This document shows positions 10,991-22,661 of a stretch of 64,000 nt of DNA, in pieces. A program made the position numbers and the translations under genes. Within the stretch, counting starts at the first letter, position 1; every line of letters begins with the position of its first letter. This DNA is from Linum tenue (lineage: Eukaryota; Streptophyta; Magnoliopsida; Malpighiales; Linaceae): positions 33,500,066 to 33,564,065 of the forward strand of contig CAMGYJ010000006.1 in NCBI GenBank assembly GCA_946122785.1. Reading direction: 5' to 3'. The notes beneath the pieces were generated by a model that was not told the origin of the DNA, made no database searches, and saw only the letters and a program-made list of their open reading frames with translations.

Positions 10991-12052
10991 ATCTATTAAC
11001 CAACTTAGGATGTCAATCATTAGGTTAATTTCTCATACAATTTTGGTAGGTTAAAACTAATAAACTTATCCATAATTTAACTTGGACAATCAAACCTTCT
11101 TCACCACAATAATTAGCATATTACAGTCTAATTTAATTTATCATATTACTCTACCGGACAAACTAACATTTTGCTTACTTAACTTAAATTAATTAGACGA
11201 ACATACTAACCAGCTTAAGGAACCGCTATTAAGTTAACATATATATATATATATAACATCCTAATTGACAACTAACCTAAATTACCTATTAACAATCTTA
11301 ATTACAGTAATTCATAAATTCTCTATTTATCAATTTACAATTTATTCCAAATGATCACACCTAACTGATGTTTAGTAACTTGAGATTAAATGACAACTGA
11401 TACACCACTTTTAGTGACGAATCCAAGATCCAGTCACTGTGAATTATTACTGCTCGTCCCAAAAGGCCTGCAGCTATTTCTCATAGCTCGGCCTTTAGCA
11501 ACGGTCATTGAACCGTCACCAAACACCTGCGATTCGGTCAGTAATTTTCCAGAATTCTACAACTCGTATAACTCACATAAATGTCGATTTTGACGCAAGG
11601 GGTCGGGCTTCCTTACCTCGTATTTGTGGTTAGACCTTGACTTGAGTTACTAGGGTCGTTATTCCTTGAGCTAATCATCGTCTGATCCCCTCGTGCCTAT
11701 GTCGTCGAAGCTATGACAAAAACGACCATGGTTGGCTAACTACGTTATTTGAAGCTTGAAGAAGGTTGTGATTTCATCATTCTTACCTACTGGTCTCGAG
11801 ATAGTGCAGAGAACATAAGGTAACCGACGCTGGTTGTATGGCCTTTTCCCCGAAAACGACTTCTATGCCAACGGAGAGAAGCTTGGCGAACAACAAGGAT
11901 GAAACATGGTTGAGGTTGATGAAGGATGGTTGTCGGTGCTGTTGTAGGAGGTTGTAGTGTCGCATAGGTTCAAAGGTGTGATGGTGTTCTCCTACGTGGG
12001 TGGAAGAAGATAGGAAGGGCTCGATTCATGGAAGGGAGTAATAAAATCGATA
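10991..12052 (-). repeat. Tekay-like chromovirus LTR, 5' part (resumes after LINE)
   Basis: Begins with the right LINE target duplication (10991-11005), then continues the reverse-oriented LTR. Minus-strand landmarks include repeated AGTGACNG and TAGCAACGG segments (about 11400-11500) and a GAGGTAAGGAAGCCC segment (about 11604-11618). These parallel the 54270-54400 part of the other Tekay-like LTR. The true LTR start is missing, because a copia LTR abuts at 12053. A TA dinucleotide run lies at about 11240-11260. Confidence 0.5.
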
Positions 12053-12346
12053 TGTGGAAATATAGAACGTAACACAGGACACTCGATTTACTTGGTTTTC
12101 CTGTTCTAGATGAACGAGACTACTCCACGGAGAGACAGAGCTCTCAGTTCTTTCATTAGATGATTTTGATGATTAAACAGGATAATCGGCCATCAACATT
12201 GACCAGGCCTATGTATGTGACAATGAGATGAATAATAAGACTAAACCTAATTCCCTACTGGACTAACACGAGAGAGAAGGGAACCGGGTCAAGACATGCG
12301 GCTAGGCCAGGTTGATGGATCAAATCGACAAACCGGCCATTCCACA
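12053..12346 (-). repeat. Ty1/copia 3' LTR
   Basis: 294 bp with short inverted termini TGTGGAA...TTCCACA. On the minus strand it follows a purine-rich tract (GCTTGAGGGGGAGTAT, 12347-12362), the typical copia polypurine tract. The 5 bases outside are CGATA. The matching 5' LTR is absent. Confidence 0.8.
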
Positions 12347-13725
12347 ATACTCCCCCTCAAGCGGAGGCATGGAGATCAAACATGCCAAGCTTGGACAGCA
12401 AACGATGAAAATGATCGACGCCGAGTCCTTTGGTGAAGAGATCGGCAGGTTGTTCGGCAGTCCCAATCTTTCGAGGAGAAATGTCATTACTCTAGACGCC
12501 TTCCCGGACGAAGTAGCAATCCATTTCCACATGGTTGGTACGCTCGTGGAAAACTGAGCTGATGGATGAACCAGCCGTGAGTGACTGCGACGACAAGCAG
12601 ACAACGAATGGTCACCAGCTTGGCAACAGGTGCAAAGGTATCATGGTAGTCAATGCCCTCTATCTGAGTGAAGCCTTTTTCTACCAAGCGCGCTTTGTAG
12701 AGCTCAATGGAACCATTCGGCAAGAACTTAATCTATACACCCATTTACAGTCAATCGCACGGTTACTAGGAGGGAGAGGAACCAGAATCCAAGTGCCATT
12801 AGCAACTAGTGCCGAGATCTCGGCCTGCATGGCCAACTGCCAATGCAAGAAACGAACTGCCTGGTGATAGAAATGCGGCTCTGGATGATGAGTGATACTG
12901 GCCACAAACGCACGTGATGAGCTGACAAACGATGAAAGCTCACATGATTTGCTATAGGATGTCAAACAGAAGTGGAAGCAGAGGGAGAATGACCAGGTAG
13001 TTCCACGTCATAAATGTCCGTGAGATGCTTTGGTGGATGGTGATGAAGAAGGCTACGTCGAGGCTCAAGGAATGGAGGGGGAGGAGCATCAGGCGAAGGA
13101 AAATCAGGAGAAGGCGGCAAGGTCTGTACCGAAGAAGAGGATGACCCGTCGGACGAGGTAGCCTCCTCGACCTCGACAGGTTGCAATGATGATGAGGTCG
13201 GGAGAGGATCAGAAATGTCGTCGATGATGCAATGAGGCATGATGATCTGATCCTCGGTCGCTTTCTCCATAGGGAAGGAATTCCCACATAGCTTCTTTGA
13301 CTTGTATGGGAAGAGGGACTTAAAGAATTGGACATCGCGAGAAGTGTAGATGACATGCTTCTTGAGATCGAAGACGCGGTATCTCCATTGAGTGGCGGGA
13401 TACCCAATGAATACTCCTGACCTTCCTCGATCCTCAAACTTGTCAAGATTTTGATGAGTATTCTTGGGGTAAACAAGACAACCAAGCACACACAGATGCA
13501 CATATGACGAAACACGTCCAAACAACACTTAATAGGGGCTCTTGTTTGCAAGGGGAACTAGAGGCATACGGTTGATTAAGTAAGCAGCTTTTAGTACACA
13601 CTCAGCCCAGAAGCGGAGTGGCAAACCCGCATGCAGTCGTAAGGCACGAGCCTTCTCAAGGAGATGGCAATGCTTACGCTCAACGACCCCGTTTTATTGA
13701 GGCGTGTCTGTGCAAGACGTGATAT
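12347..13725 (-). pseudogene. Ty1/copia pol fragment (integrase, RT start, RNase H end)
   Basis: From the 5' side: integrase C-terminal half (about 13720-12962; residues of the VERKHxHLLExARAL type, then ECVLKAAYLINRMP, then LGCLVYPK and SGVFIGYPATQWRYRVFD). Next is the RT N-terminus (12965-12681, with AMQAEISALVANGTWILVP and AIDCKWVYR). A second RT frame (12723-12560) has ARLVEKGFTQIEGIDYHDTF and FAPVAKL. Directly after AVTHGWFIHQL the sequence jumps to the RNase H end (about 12545-12360: VEMDCYFVREG, ADLFTKGLG, LGMFDLHAS). The RT catalytic box and most of RNase H are therefore deleted. The 5' half is cut at about 13725. Confidence 0.85.
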
Positions 13726-14093
13726 GATCCCGATTGGATCAATCTACAAGTCACAATTACTTGCCAAAGAAGCCATGTCACCTCACATGAAGAATTCTGA
13801 TTTTTGGCCAAGTGTTGAAACAGTTTTGAGATGCCTACTTTGGAGGCATGGTTCTCACAATTGGCTCACTGAAACTTGGTGTTCAAGGGCTTGTTTTACA
13901 GAAAAAGTTGTCTTGTTTCCAATGGTATGCTTTGTGGATCCAGAAGATGTGATTAAGGTTGTTTTCCAAGGCCTCAAAGTTGCTACCTCAAAACTGGAAA
14001 ACTGCTAGAAAATGATTAATGCGTAAAACTGTTTTGTGAAGCCTACTTTGGAGCTTAATTCGAGGAGCTGCCTCCCCAACCCCTCTAAACACA
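13726..14093. other. Unassigned spacer between copia fragment and CACTA-like DNA
   Basis: No recognised coding motif. An open plus frame through 13664-14008 reads partly across the copia integrase and is probably chance. Two related segments (GATGCCTACTTTGGAGGC near 13830 and GAAGCCTACTTTGGAGCTTA near 14040) suggest an internal repeat of an unidentified element. Positions 14070-14096 match, inverted, 25 of 27 bases of the copia LTR at 21204-21230. Confidence 0.3.
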
Positions 14094-16352
14094 CCAGGGC
14101 TATTGATGCAGAGGTTATTTGCGTCTAAAAGTCATTTGTTTGCCTCTGTATATTATTTGAAGCAGATAGGTTATTTGCATCGGACGCCTCTGTCTCTAAT
14201 TTCCATTAGAAGCAAATATAGATGCAGATAGTATATGCTTCTAATAGAGGAAACCGAGTCAAATATTTTGGATTGTAATACCACTTTTAAGAACTCATCT
14301 CTTTTCTTCGCATTTGGTTTTAGAGACAAATATTTTTGTTCCTAATAGTAGATTTCGATGCAATTACATTTGTTTTCAAAAGACTTTATTGAGACACATA
14401 TACTTGTTTTAGAAGCAAATAATTTTGCTTCGATTTCAAGTTTATAATTTGATTCTATTTTGATTTTGATTTTAGGAATTAATTTCCTTTCTTGGCACGT
14501 GTATTTGGAGTTTGTATAGATAAAATAATAATATTAGATTTTATTAATAACTCTTTAGTACATATATATATTCTTTAAATACATGAATATATCGGGTATA
14601 GAAAAATACATCATCTAAAAAACTACACCATTGGAGTACATAAAGATAAAAAAAACATTATCCCAGAAATAGGCTCTACTGAGTTGATCCTCTATCACCG
14701 ACACTAGTGACACCACATACGTTGAAGGATCGTGACCATTATCTCCTCCAAGCCATTGTTGGAGCTACACCATGTCAATTGTCTCAACTATCACTATAAT
14801 CAGTAAGCAATAAGACTGCCTGATTTGTAGATGAAAATGTTCATCAAATAAATGAGGAACCATCAAGCTATTGAATGTCGAACAAGAAGATTTGAAATAT
14901 CGAGATAATTTACCTTCAGCCAAGCAAAGATTCCAGGAAGCACATAGTTTCAATTGAGCTGCAAGAACAAGTAGTAGCCAATACAAACTATTAGAGATTT
15001 ACACAAAATAGAATAGAAGTTTGTAAATAAACCTCTTTATGTGCAATGATACATTGATTTTTCAAAGCCCTTATAGAAAGCTAGTTGTAATTCACAAAAT
15101 GCAAAGGGCCAATGATAAAATCCATGGCAAAACAACCCTCTTTATGTGCTATGTTATAACATCATGATACATTTGCACTTGCGTTGAATAGATATAATTG
15201 GGCCATGTTTTGAACGACAAATACAATCAATCATCCTTTCAATTTAAGTAGAAGACACGATAAATTACCTCAAGAACTCTAGATCTCAATGGAGCTTCAC
15301 GGATCTGATTCTTGATTACATTAACCAGATCGATAGAGTTGTCTCAAAAATTCATATACCCTACATAATAACTAGAATAATCAACTCTTTTGAGCATCAC
15401 TCCCAACATAGAGCACCACTATAATCAAATTCTTCAAAGTAGGAAATGAAACTTACCATATGGTTATGACGAGATCGTGTTAGAGCCAGTGAACCCAATT
15501 ATCTCGGCAACACTGATCCTAGCCTTGGAAAAACTCGCCCCTTGTTCATCATTCTCCACCATGAACTTGTCTGTGTAATATCCGACGGCTAACCGTATAA
15601 CCACAGGTAGCGGAAGCTTTGAAGAAGTAGTGCAGAGGCAGACACAAACATCTCCAATGAGAGTCCCCTGTTCCTGTCCTCTCCGCTTCTCCAGCACGAC
15701 TGGCCCCAACAACTACGACCAGATCTGAATCTGATGGAGGAAGTGAGCGTGCAAGGGTGCTAGGTTCCGATAAAAGGTCGTCCTGACTATGCCACGACGA
15801 AGCACTTGCAGTTAGTGTCGCCCGAAGCCATTGTTCCACGGAATAAGGAGAAAGAGAAGTATGGCGATAGCCAGAAGGATCTGTGGTCTGACTGATTAGG
15901 GTTTATCAGGATTGGGAATCAACCTTTTTTTTTAGGATTTGGGGGTTAGACGAGACGTGATGTGAGATGAGATTAAATGGGATGAAAAGAGAGAAAGGGA
16001 TAGGGTGAGGGAGTAGGAGGGGGAATGTGGAAAGACAGTCTCTCCATTTTTTAACTATAAAATTTATTAAATAATATTTTTATAACACAAAAATATTTGG
16101 AAACAATTTTCTCTGTCTCCATACATGCTTTCTTTTAACGTGCAATATATTATATAGTAGCAAATAGCATAATTATCTCTAAAACTATTAATTTAATTTA
16201 TTTCACATAAAATTTGAGAATAATAAGATACAGAAACAAATAACATGACATATCGAAGCAAATAACATATTTGCATCTATTGTTTAGATATAGAGACTAA
16301 TACTATAATTGTCTCTAATTATTTGTCTCTAAATCTAGGTTTTCTTTTAGTG
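14094..16352. mobile_element. CACTA-like non-autonomous element, one end recognised
   Basis: The right end reads GTTTTCTTTTAGTG, the inverse of CACTAAAAGAAAAC, a CACTA-type terminus. Subterminal DNA at both sides is built from related short motifs (GTCTCTAATT, AGAAGCAAAT, TTTGCTTC/TTTGCATC), as in CACTA subterminal repeats. The left terminus was not found. No transposase is visible. Minus frames at 15464-15839 are GC-richer and may be a captured fragment, but I do not recognise them. It abuts the truncated copia LTR at 16353, so it probably inserted there. Confidence 0.45.
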
Positions 16353-16795
16353 TATACCCTCTAGCTTGCGGAATAAGTCGGATTAATTAAGGAAGATAAT
16401 TACTTGCTTAATTAAAAACCGTCGGTTACGATAACTCCTGCGGGATTATCCTTCGAATATTCCTTTTTAATCGATTATCCTTAGAATATTCCTCGGAATA
16501 ACTGATTAATAATTAATTATTAGATAATTAATTTCGTTCAGAATTTCTCCAAAAAATATATAGTCTCAAGTGAACCAACCAGCCAAGGTCGGTCGGACGG
16601 ACGGCGCGCGCATGTGTGTGTGTGTGGTGGTCCTTTAGGTCCTCCCTCTCCCACAAAAGTGGGTCACCCCAAGGGGGATGCCCTTAGGAGAGAGGCTCCT
16701 ATCTTTATACACATTTCACCAAGTAAAACTACCAATGTGGTAGTTTTTCCACTTGAGACTCTATATCTTTCAAAGCTATTCATTCATTTCCAACA
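16353..16795 (-). repeat. Copia 3' LTR, truncated
   Basis: Matches the 5' LTR from its ATACCCTCTAGCTTG segment to the terminal TTCCAACA (minus-strand start TGTTGGAA). The last 280 or so bases of the LTR (minus sense) are missing where the CACTA-like end abuts. A tract CAATCCCCCACTTG on the plus strand directly follows and is the inverse of the polypurine tract. Confidence 0.85.
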
Positions 16796-17453
16796 ATCCC
16801 CCACTTGAATAGTTTTGAAACTATCTCTGAGCATCAACAGTTCCATAAGATCGAGCATAAGCTAAGGTATCGCGAAGATTTGAACCTTAGCGTAGTGGTT
16901 ACACTTCCGATTTCATAAGGGTGACTCGTAGTCTTGAACCCTATCTCAGACAGTGTAGCACACCAGATCTTTTCATTGAGTTGTGTTCTCTTCTTAGCCC
17001 GTGTGTTTATGGCCATGCACGCTATCCTGGTTCAGTGAACGCTCTAGCAATTTTGTGCCTCCAAAGTTCCATAGGGAGCAGCCCCACTCCCACATTCACA
17101 TAGGCGAGTCTATCAGGAGTACCCCCAAAGTAAAGTACTCCACCCCACATAGGGTATAGATCTCATTAAGAGTTATTAACTCAACTTCCATTGTTTTGGG
17201 ATTCATGTTTCACTATGCATGAACTTTTTGCATACTACTCATGACTTGTTATTACCCATTGAACCCATTTCTTGGGATCTCCAGTCTATTGGGTCGGGTT
17301 ACCATCACTTGTAGTCCGTGGTTCGGTAGGCATAAGTCCCATACCCTTGGCAGTATTCTAGACTTTCTCTCTAGGTAATCCTTTCATCAAAGGATCAGCT
17401 AGATTCTGTTCGGATCTTATATGATCCACCCTCACTACTCCTATCGTTAGGAG
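16796..17453 (-). other. Copia 3' untranslated region with polypurine tract
   Basis: About 650 bases between the RNase H end and the 3' LTR with no coding motif. The first bases (ATCCCCCACTTG, plus strand) are the inverse of the purine tract that primes plus-strand synthesis. The same segment follows the related LTR at 46936. Confidence 0.6.
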
Positions 17454-18075
17454 TTATCTTACAGTACTGTGCTTACGAAGAATCTGTCGTTTCTTTCCGT
17501 TATAGAACCGGTTCTCAACTTTAGCGATAGCTGTGGTACTATCACAATGGATCAATACCAAAGGGACCGACCTTTCCCATAGGGGAATCTCTGACAACAA
17601 TCCTCTCAACCAACTTGCTTCTTCACTAGCCGCTGCTAGTGCTATCATCTCTGAATCCATAGTTGATTGAGCTAGGATTGTTTGTTTCTTTGACTTCCAA
17701 GACACAGCTCCACCAGCGATGATAAAAACGTACCCGCTGGTTGCCTTGGAGTCATCTGATAGGGTATTCCAATCCGCATCACTATACCCTTCTAGTACAG
17801 CAGAAAACCTTTGATAGTGTATACCAAGATTTTTTGTTCTCTTGAGGTATCTCATGACCCTCTCTATAGCATTCCAATGCTCTCTACTAGGACAACTGTT
17901 AAACCTGCCAAGCAATCCCACAACATATGCAATGTCTGGTCGAGTGTAATCCGCCGCATAACGGAGACTGCCAATGATGCTAGCATATTCTGATTGTCCT
18001 ACACTGCCTCCAGTGTTCTTAAATAGCTTTACACTAGCATCATACGGAGTACACACAGGTTTATAGTCGAAATAG
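17454..18075 (-). pseudogene. Copia RNase H domain
   Basis: A 200-codon frame (18056-17454) with the full copia RNase H pattern: IIGSLRYAADYTRPDIAY and VVGLLGRF, HWNAIERVMRYLKRT, LEGYSDADWNT, SGYVFIIAGGAVSWKSKKQ, QSTMDSEMIALAAASEEASW, LIHCDSTTAIA. The catalytic D, E and D positions (YSDADW, DSEMIAL, HCDS) are kept. The frame is open but its C-terminal motif ends abruptly. Confidence 0.9.
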
Positions 18076-18846
18076 TTATTTCTTCAAGATCTTCTCTATG
18101 TAGCTAGATTGATCTAGAGAATAACCATTTGCTGTTCTAGTTATCTGGGTTCCAAGAATAAACTTTGCTTCTCCCGGATCTTTCACCTCAAAGCTCTCTT
18201 TCAACATGGCTTTTGTTTCATTGACCACGTGAATATTTTTACCAAATATTAAAATGTCATCTACATACAAACATATGATAGTACAAGTGTTATTCTCTGA
18301 CTTGCAGTAAATATACTTGTCACTTTCATTCACCTTAAAGCCATGTGAGAGAACGAGAGTGTCAAACTTCTCATGCCACTATTTTAGAGCATGTTTCAAA
18401 CCATATAATGATTTGTCTAACTTACAGACTTTCGAGGCATGTTCGGGGATAACAAACCCTTCTTGTTGTTCCATATAGATTTCTTCATCCAGATCACCGT
18501 TCAAAAAAGCAGTCTTAACATCCATTTGGTGAACCACGAGATTGTTCAAGGCAACATGAGCAATCATGACACGAATGGATGTTATTCTAGATACTGGTGA
18601 ATAGGTATAAAATAAATCTATATTCTCTCTCTGCCTGTAGCCCTTAACTACTAGGCGAGCTCAGAACCTTTCGATTGCACCATTAGGTTTTCGTTTCGTT
18701 TTTAGAACCCATTTATTACCTAAGACTTTGCAGCCGGGAGGTAAGTCTGTTAGATGCCAAGTCTTATTAGCTTCTAACGATTCCATTTCATCTATAACGG
18801 CCTCATTCCAAAAGTCTGCATCTATGAAAGTTAATGCTTCCTGCAA
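18076..18846 (-). pseudogene. Copia reverse transcriptase
   Basis: Pieces in order: WNEAVIDEMESLEANKTW and VLGNKWVLKTKRKPNGAIERF (18846-18661), HQMDVKTAFLNGDLDEEIYM and KSLYGLKHALK (18567-18379), and the catalytic CLYVDDILIFG box with YSLDQSSYIEKIL (18333-18076). The YVDD motif is intact. Two frame breaks and stops separate the pieces, including a stop after the residues GLKHALK. Confidence 0.9.
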
Positions 18847-18991
18847 ACTTTTTGGATCTTCGAGGGTGTATACTGTAGTAAAGTCATCACCAAATATTTT
18901 TTAGAGATTCTAGCTCTTTTACTTCTTCCGAGTTCATCCTCAGATCCACACACCCCCACTAGTTCCGTTATCTCTAATAGCAGGTAGTACA

Positions 18992-19840
18992 TTACCCCCC
19001 ACTATTTCTCATTTGAAATGGAAATCGTGTCTCAAAGAAATCAGCATCAATGGATTCTATTATAGTACGAGCATTCAAATCATAGAATCTATATGCCTTA
19101 CTATTGGCCGCATAGCCAACAAAGACACATTCATATGCTCGACTAGCCAACTTAATCCTCTTAGGATCCGAAACTCTTACGTAGGCCAAACAGCCCCACG
19201 TTCTTAAATAGGACAGATTAGGTGTCTTATTCTTCAAGATCTCATAGAGTGATTCTTTTCTATTTGTTTTTGGGATACAATTTAGCACATAGCAAACCGT
19301 CAACAAAATATCACCCAACTAAGAAGAAGCAGCTCCATAATTGAGCATAATAGCTACAACTAATTCAGTAAACGTCCTATTTTTCTGCTCAGCTTTACCA
19401 TTCATTTATGGTGAATATGGTGTCGTGGTTTTATGAATGATACAATGTGAGCTATAGAATTCCTTGAAGGGATTAGAGTCATACTCTGATCCTCTATCAC
19501 TCCTAAGTCTTTTTATCTTTCGAATGCACTGATTTTCAAATTCAACCACAAACACCTTGAACATATATAGGGCTTCACTTTTGTTTTTCAATAAATAAAC
19601 AAAGCCATAACCAGAGCAATCATCTATGAAAGTGATAAAGTATCTCTTGCCATACCTAGTTAACGTCCCATATAGTTCACAAATTTCAGAATGAATCAGA
19701 TCTAAGGGTTCTGATTCTCTACTCATAGATTTATGGGGCGTTTTCATTATTTTAGCTTGGCAGTAGAAATCACATTTATCAAATTCATTCATTGAGAGTT
19801 TAGGGATATGTCCTAGAGAGTTTAGGGATATGTCCTAGCT
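18992..19840 (-). pseudogene. Copia integrase
   Basis: The frame 19792-19406 shows the core: EPLDLIHSEICELYGT, RYFITFIDDCSGYGFVYLLK, IKRLRSDRGSEYDSNPFKEF and the start of TPYSP. The tract to 19318 continues (NGKAEQKNRTFTELVVAIML) with in-frame stops. The frame 19318-18992 gives the C-terminal region (LLTVCYVLNCIPK, TWGCLAYVRV, KLASRAYECVFVGYA, RFYDLN). The DDE residues at IDDCSG and SDRGSEY can be traced; the glutamate after NGKAEQ is present. The gene is split by stops. Confidence 0.9.
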
Positions 19841-19859
19841 TGCTTAAATTCTTCACAAT

Positions 19860-20165
19860 TCGTGTGTTCACATGACAAAGACGAGCATGCCAAACATTCA
19901 AATCATACACCATGTAATATCCCTTTCCCAGAAAACTCTCATTCTTAGTAAGGGTATACAAGTCTGCCCCAATGGTGCTTCTGTGTATGTTTTAAACATA
20001 GCACAATTGTTGCATACATGCTTCGATGCACCTATATCCAGCCACCATCCTTCTGAGTCACTGGTGAGGTTGACTTCAGCGATCATATTCGTGATCATGG
20101 CTATCAAATCCTCTTCTGTCAAGTTAACCCTGGTCGCAGCAACAGGGTTATGCTTGTTCCTGCAC
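19860..20165 (-). pseudogene. Copia protease region
   Basis: The frame 20122-19898 contains WWLDIGASKHVCNN. In active copia proteases the catalytic motif is D(S/T)GAS, so the second residue is changed to Ile. Upstream, a zinc knuckle can be traced (CYNCGKP, then after a frame shift GHKCRNK; about 20205-20150). Confidence 0.8.
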
Positions 20166-20959
20166 TTATGACCGGTTTACCGCAGTTATAGCAGATAAAC
20201 GGTGGGTCATTCTTAGAGGTTTGGGCCATGACCCTTTGGTTACCTCAAGAGGCACCATTCTGGTGGGGGCGGACCTGCTGGTACTTACTCTTAAACCGTT
20301 TCTAGGGGTGGCTCGTTTAGCAGTGACGACCATCACCTCTTCTTTCATATCCTGCATGCGGGACTCTTCCTCAATCCTTAGGCGAGTAATCAAGCTTTCC
20401 AGTGAAAATTCTTTGGTTTTATGTCTACGCATATTCTTAAAATCTTTCCACGAAGGGGGCAGCTTATCAATAATGCAAGCAACTTGAAATTGATCATCCA
20501 GAGGCATACCTTCAGAGACGATCTCATGAGCTATTTTATGAAGTTCGTGGGACTGAATTTCGACAGACTTGTCATCCACCATCTGGTAGCGCAGGTAGAG
20601 GCTGACAACATACTTCTTAGCTCCAGCCTCCTCCGTGTCGTACTTCTTTTGGAGCGCATCACAGATCATCATTGATGTGTTCTTGTTGTTCGCATAGTAG
20701 TTGTAAAGATCGTCTACCAGGGCGTTGAGGATGTAGTTCTTGCACGGAAGTCATGCTCCCTTTCCTTACCAAAAGCAGCCCTCTCCTCATCGGTCGCTTC
20801 TTCCGGCAGCTCGACGGGCATGCTGGTGAGGCAGTGTGCTAACTTCTTGGTCGTCAAGTAGAACTCCATCTTTTGTCTCCAAGTTGACTCAAACGAAGCG
20901 AAAGGGTTGATTGATATCGATAGCACCAGATCCGGCCATGTTGTTCTGTTCAGTCGACA
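20166..20959 (-). pseudogene. Copia gag
   Basis: The likely ATG is at 20959, only 25 bases from the end of the 5' LTR (MSTEQNNMAGSGA). It is followed by frames with WRQKMEFYLTTKKLAHCL, LYLRYQMVDDKSVE, IIDKLPPSWKDFKNMRRHK and LRIEEESR, the copia gag (UBN2-like) pattern. At least two frameshifts. It would form the capsid in an active element. Confidence 0.85.
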
Positions 20960-20984
20960 TAGCAGCAGCTGAACGTCTTAAAAT

Positions 20985-21620
20985 TGTTAGGAACGGAACA
21001 ACAACAAGAACAAGGTTACCGAATCTGGAGCTGAGTTGCGGACTAGGTCGCTCTCTTAAAGACGTTCGCGGCACTGCCCTCGATGCGCACGGCAGACTAT
21101 CAACCGGTCATCTCCAGGATAAAACAGCTCCTCGAATGGTCAGCGGTTTTGTGCGAAAACCGGAGCTCTCTGAACACTGTCTCTATTGTGTTTATGCTCG
21201 TTGTGGTGTGTTTAGAGGGGCTGGAGAGGCGGCTATTTATAGGAGCCGAACCCCTAGGAATATACCCTCTAGCTTGGGGAATAAGTCGGATTAATTAAGG
21301 AAGATAATTACTTCCTTAATTAAAAAGTGTCGGTTAAGATAAATAATTAACCGATTAATAATTAATTTCGTTCGGAATTTCTCCAAAAAAATACATAATC
21401 TCAAGTGAACCAACCAACCGACCGACCGGTCGGACGGCGTGCGCGTGTGTGGTGGTCCGTTAGGTCCTCCCTCTCCCACAAAAGTGGGTCACCCCAAGGG
21501 GCATGCCCTTAGAAGAGAGGCTCCTATCTTTATACACATTTCACCAAGTAAAACTACCAATGTGGTAGTTTTTCCACTTAAGGCTCTAAAGCTTTCAAAG
21601 CTATTCATTCATTTCCAACA
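20985..21620 (-). repeat. Copia 5' LTR
   Basis: 636 bp; on the minus strand it starts TGTTGGAAATG and ends CCTAACA. It contains CTATTTATAGGAGCC near 21233 (plus strand), a possible TATA region, and a GTTGGTTGGTTCACTTG area. The 5 bases outside are ATTAC. It is shorter than the related LTR at 46209-46935 (727 bp), which has an extra segment. Confidence 0.85.
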
Positions 21621-22661
21621 ATTACTACTCGAGTTTTGCCTCAGTCGTTGGAGGTGCTCAAGGAGTACAACGGCAAACAACAAGCTAGTCGACAACCGTA
21701 ATTTCCTTCAACAGAGAAATTGTAATTTCGGTTACTAAACAGTAGATTGAGTAATTGTGATTTTGGTCACTAAACAATAATATGTGTAATTATAATTTTG
21801 GTTAATAAATTTTTTTTATTATATGAAACAATTTTTTATTGTAATTCTATTAATTTTTAATATATTTCATTATAGTGACCAAAATCTAATTGACCAAATT
21901 GGTTATTTGAAATAAGTTTTTTGGTTGGCTAATGTGTTTTCCGCAACCAATTATTATGGTTGTATTTAAACTTTTATAACCATAAAAATTAGTTGTAAAT
22001 GGTATGTTTGGTCGTCATTTATATATTTTACAACCAATTATTATGGTTGTGTTAAATTTTTATAACTATTAAAATTAGTTACGTAAGATAATATGATTGG
22101 TCGACATAGGAATTTTTATGACCAAATTTTAAGGTTGCATAAAAATTTCATAACTAAAATGATTAGATGCCATAAATGATATGATTGGTCAACATATGTA
22201 TCTTTGAGGACCAATTTTTAAGGTTGTGTTAAACTTAAAAACCAATTCTATTGGTCACAAAAATGTTTTAATTGGTTGAGATATGTGTTTTTCACGACCA
22301 ATTGCTATGGTTGTGTTAAACTTTATAACAAATATAATTAGTCGTCTAAAATGATACAATTGGTCGTCATATGCGTTTTTCACTACCAAATTTCATGGTT
22401 GTGTTAAATTTTCATAACCTACACAATTGGTCGTTGTAATGATATAATTGGTTGACATATGTTAATTTCCCGACCAAATTGAATGGTCACCTATAAACGT
22501 AAGTAAATTCTATTTGCATCCAAAAAAATTGGTTCCTAATAGTCACATCAAATTGGTTGTCATTTATATTTTTAGCGACCAATCAACTACATTTCCCAAC
22601 CATTAGGGTGGACTATGACAACCAAATTAAAATGGTTGCGAAAAATTAAAGGAATTTTTAC
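21621..22661. mobile_element. CACTA-like remnant with subterminal repeats
   Basis: AT-rich DNA built from many copies of related motifs (TATGGTTGTGTTAAA, ATTGGTCGTCATATG, CGACCAA) in both orientations, as in subterminal regions of CACTA elements. Similar motifs continue at 24819-24967 and at 34334-34539, where the terminus TTTTTTCTTGTAATG is preserved. No coding region. Confidence 0.5.

Larger units (their letters stand above)
16353..21620 (-). mobile_element. Ty1/copia retrotransposon, minus strand, decayed
   Basis: A 5' LTR (20985-21620), gag, protease, integrase, RT and RNase H in copia order, a purine tract next to the 3' LTR, and a truncated 3' LTR (16353-16795). All domains are present but broken by stops and frameshifts. 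A related solo-like LTR of the same family occurs at 46209-46935. Confidence 0.9.

Noticed and set aside
12952..13551. 199-codon minus-strand open frame
   Set aside because: Overlaps the copia integrase in another frame (12962-13528); only the latter has copia motifs such as LGCLVYPK.
13664..14008. 114-codon plus-strand frame
   Set aside because: It begins antisense to the copia integrase and runs into unassigned DNA; it shows no family motif.
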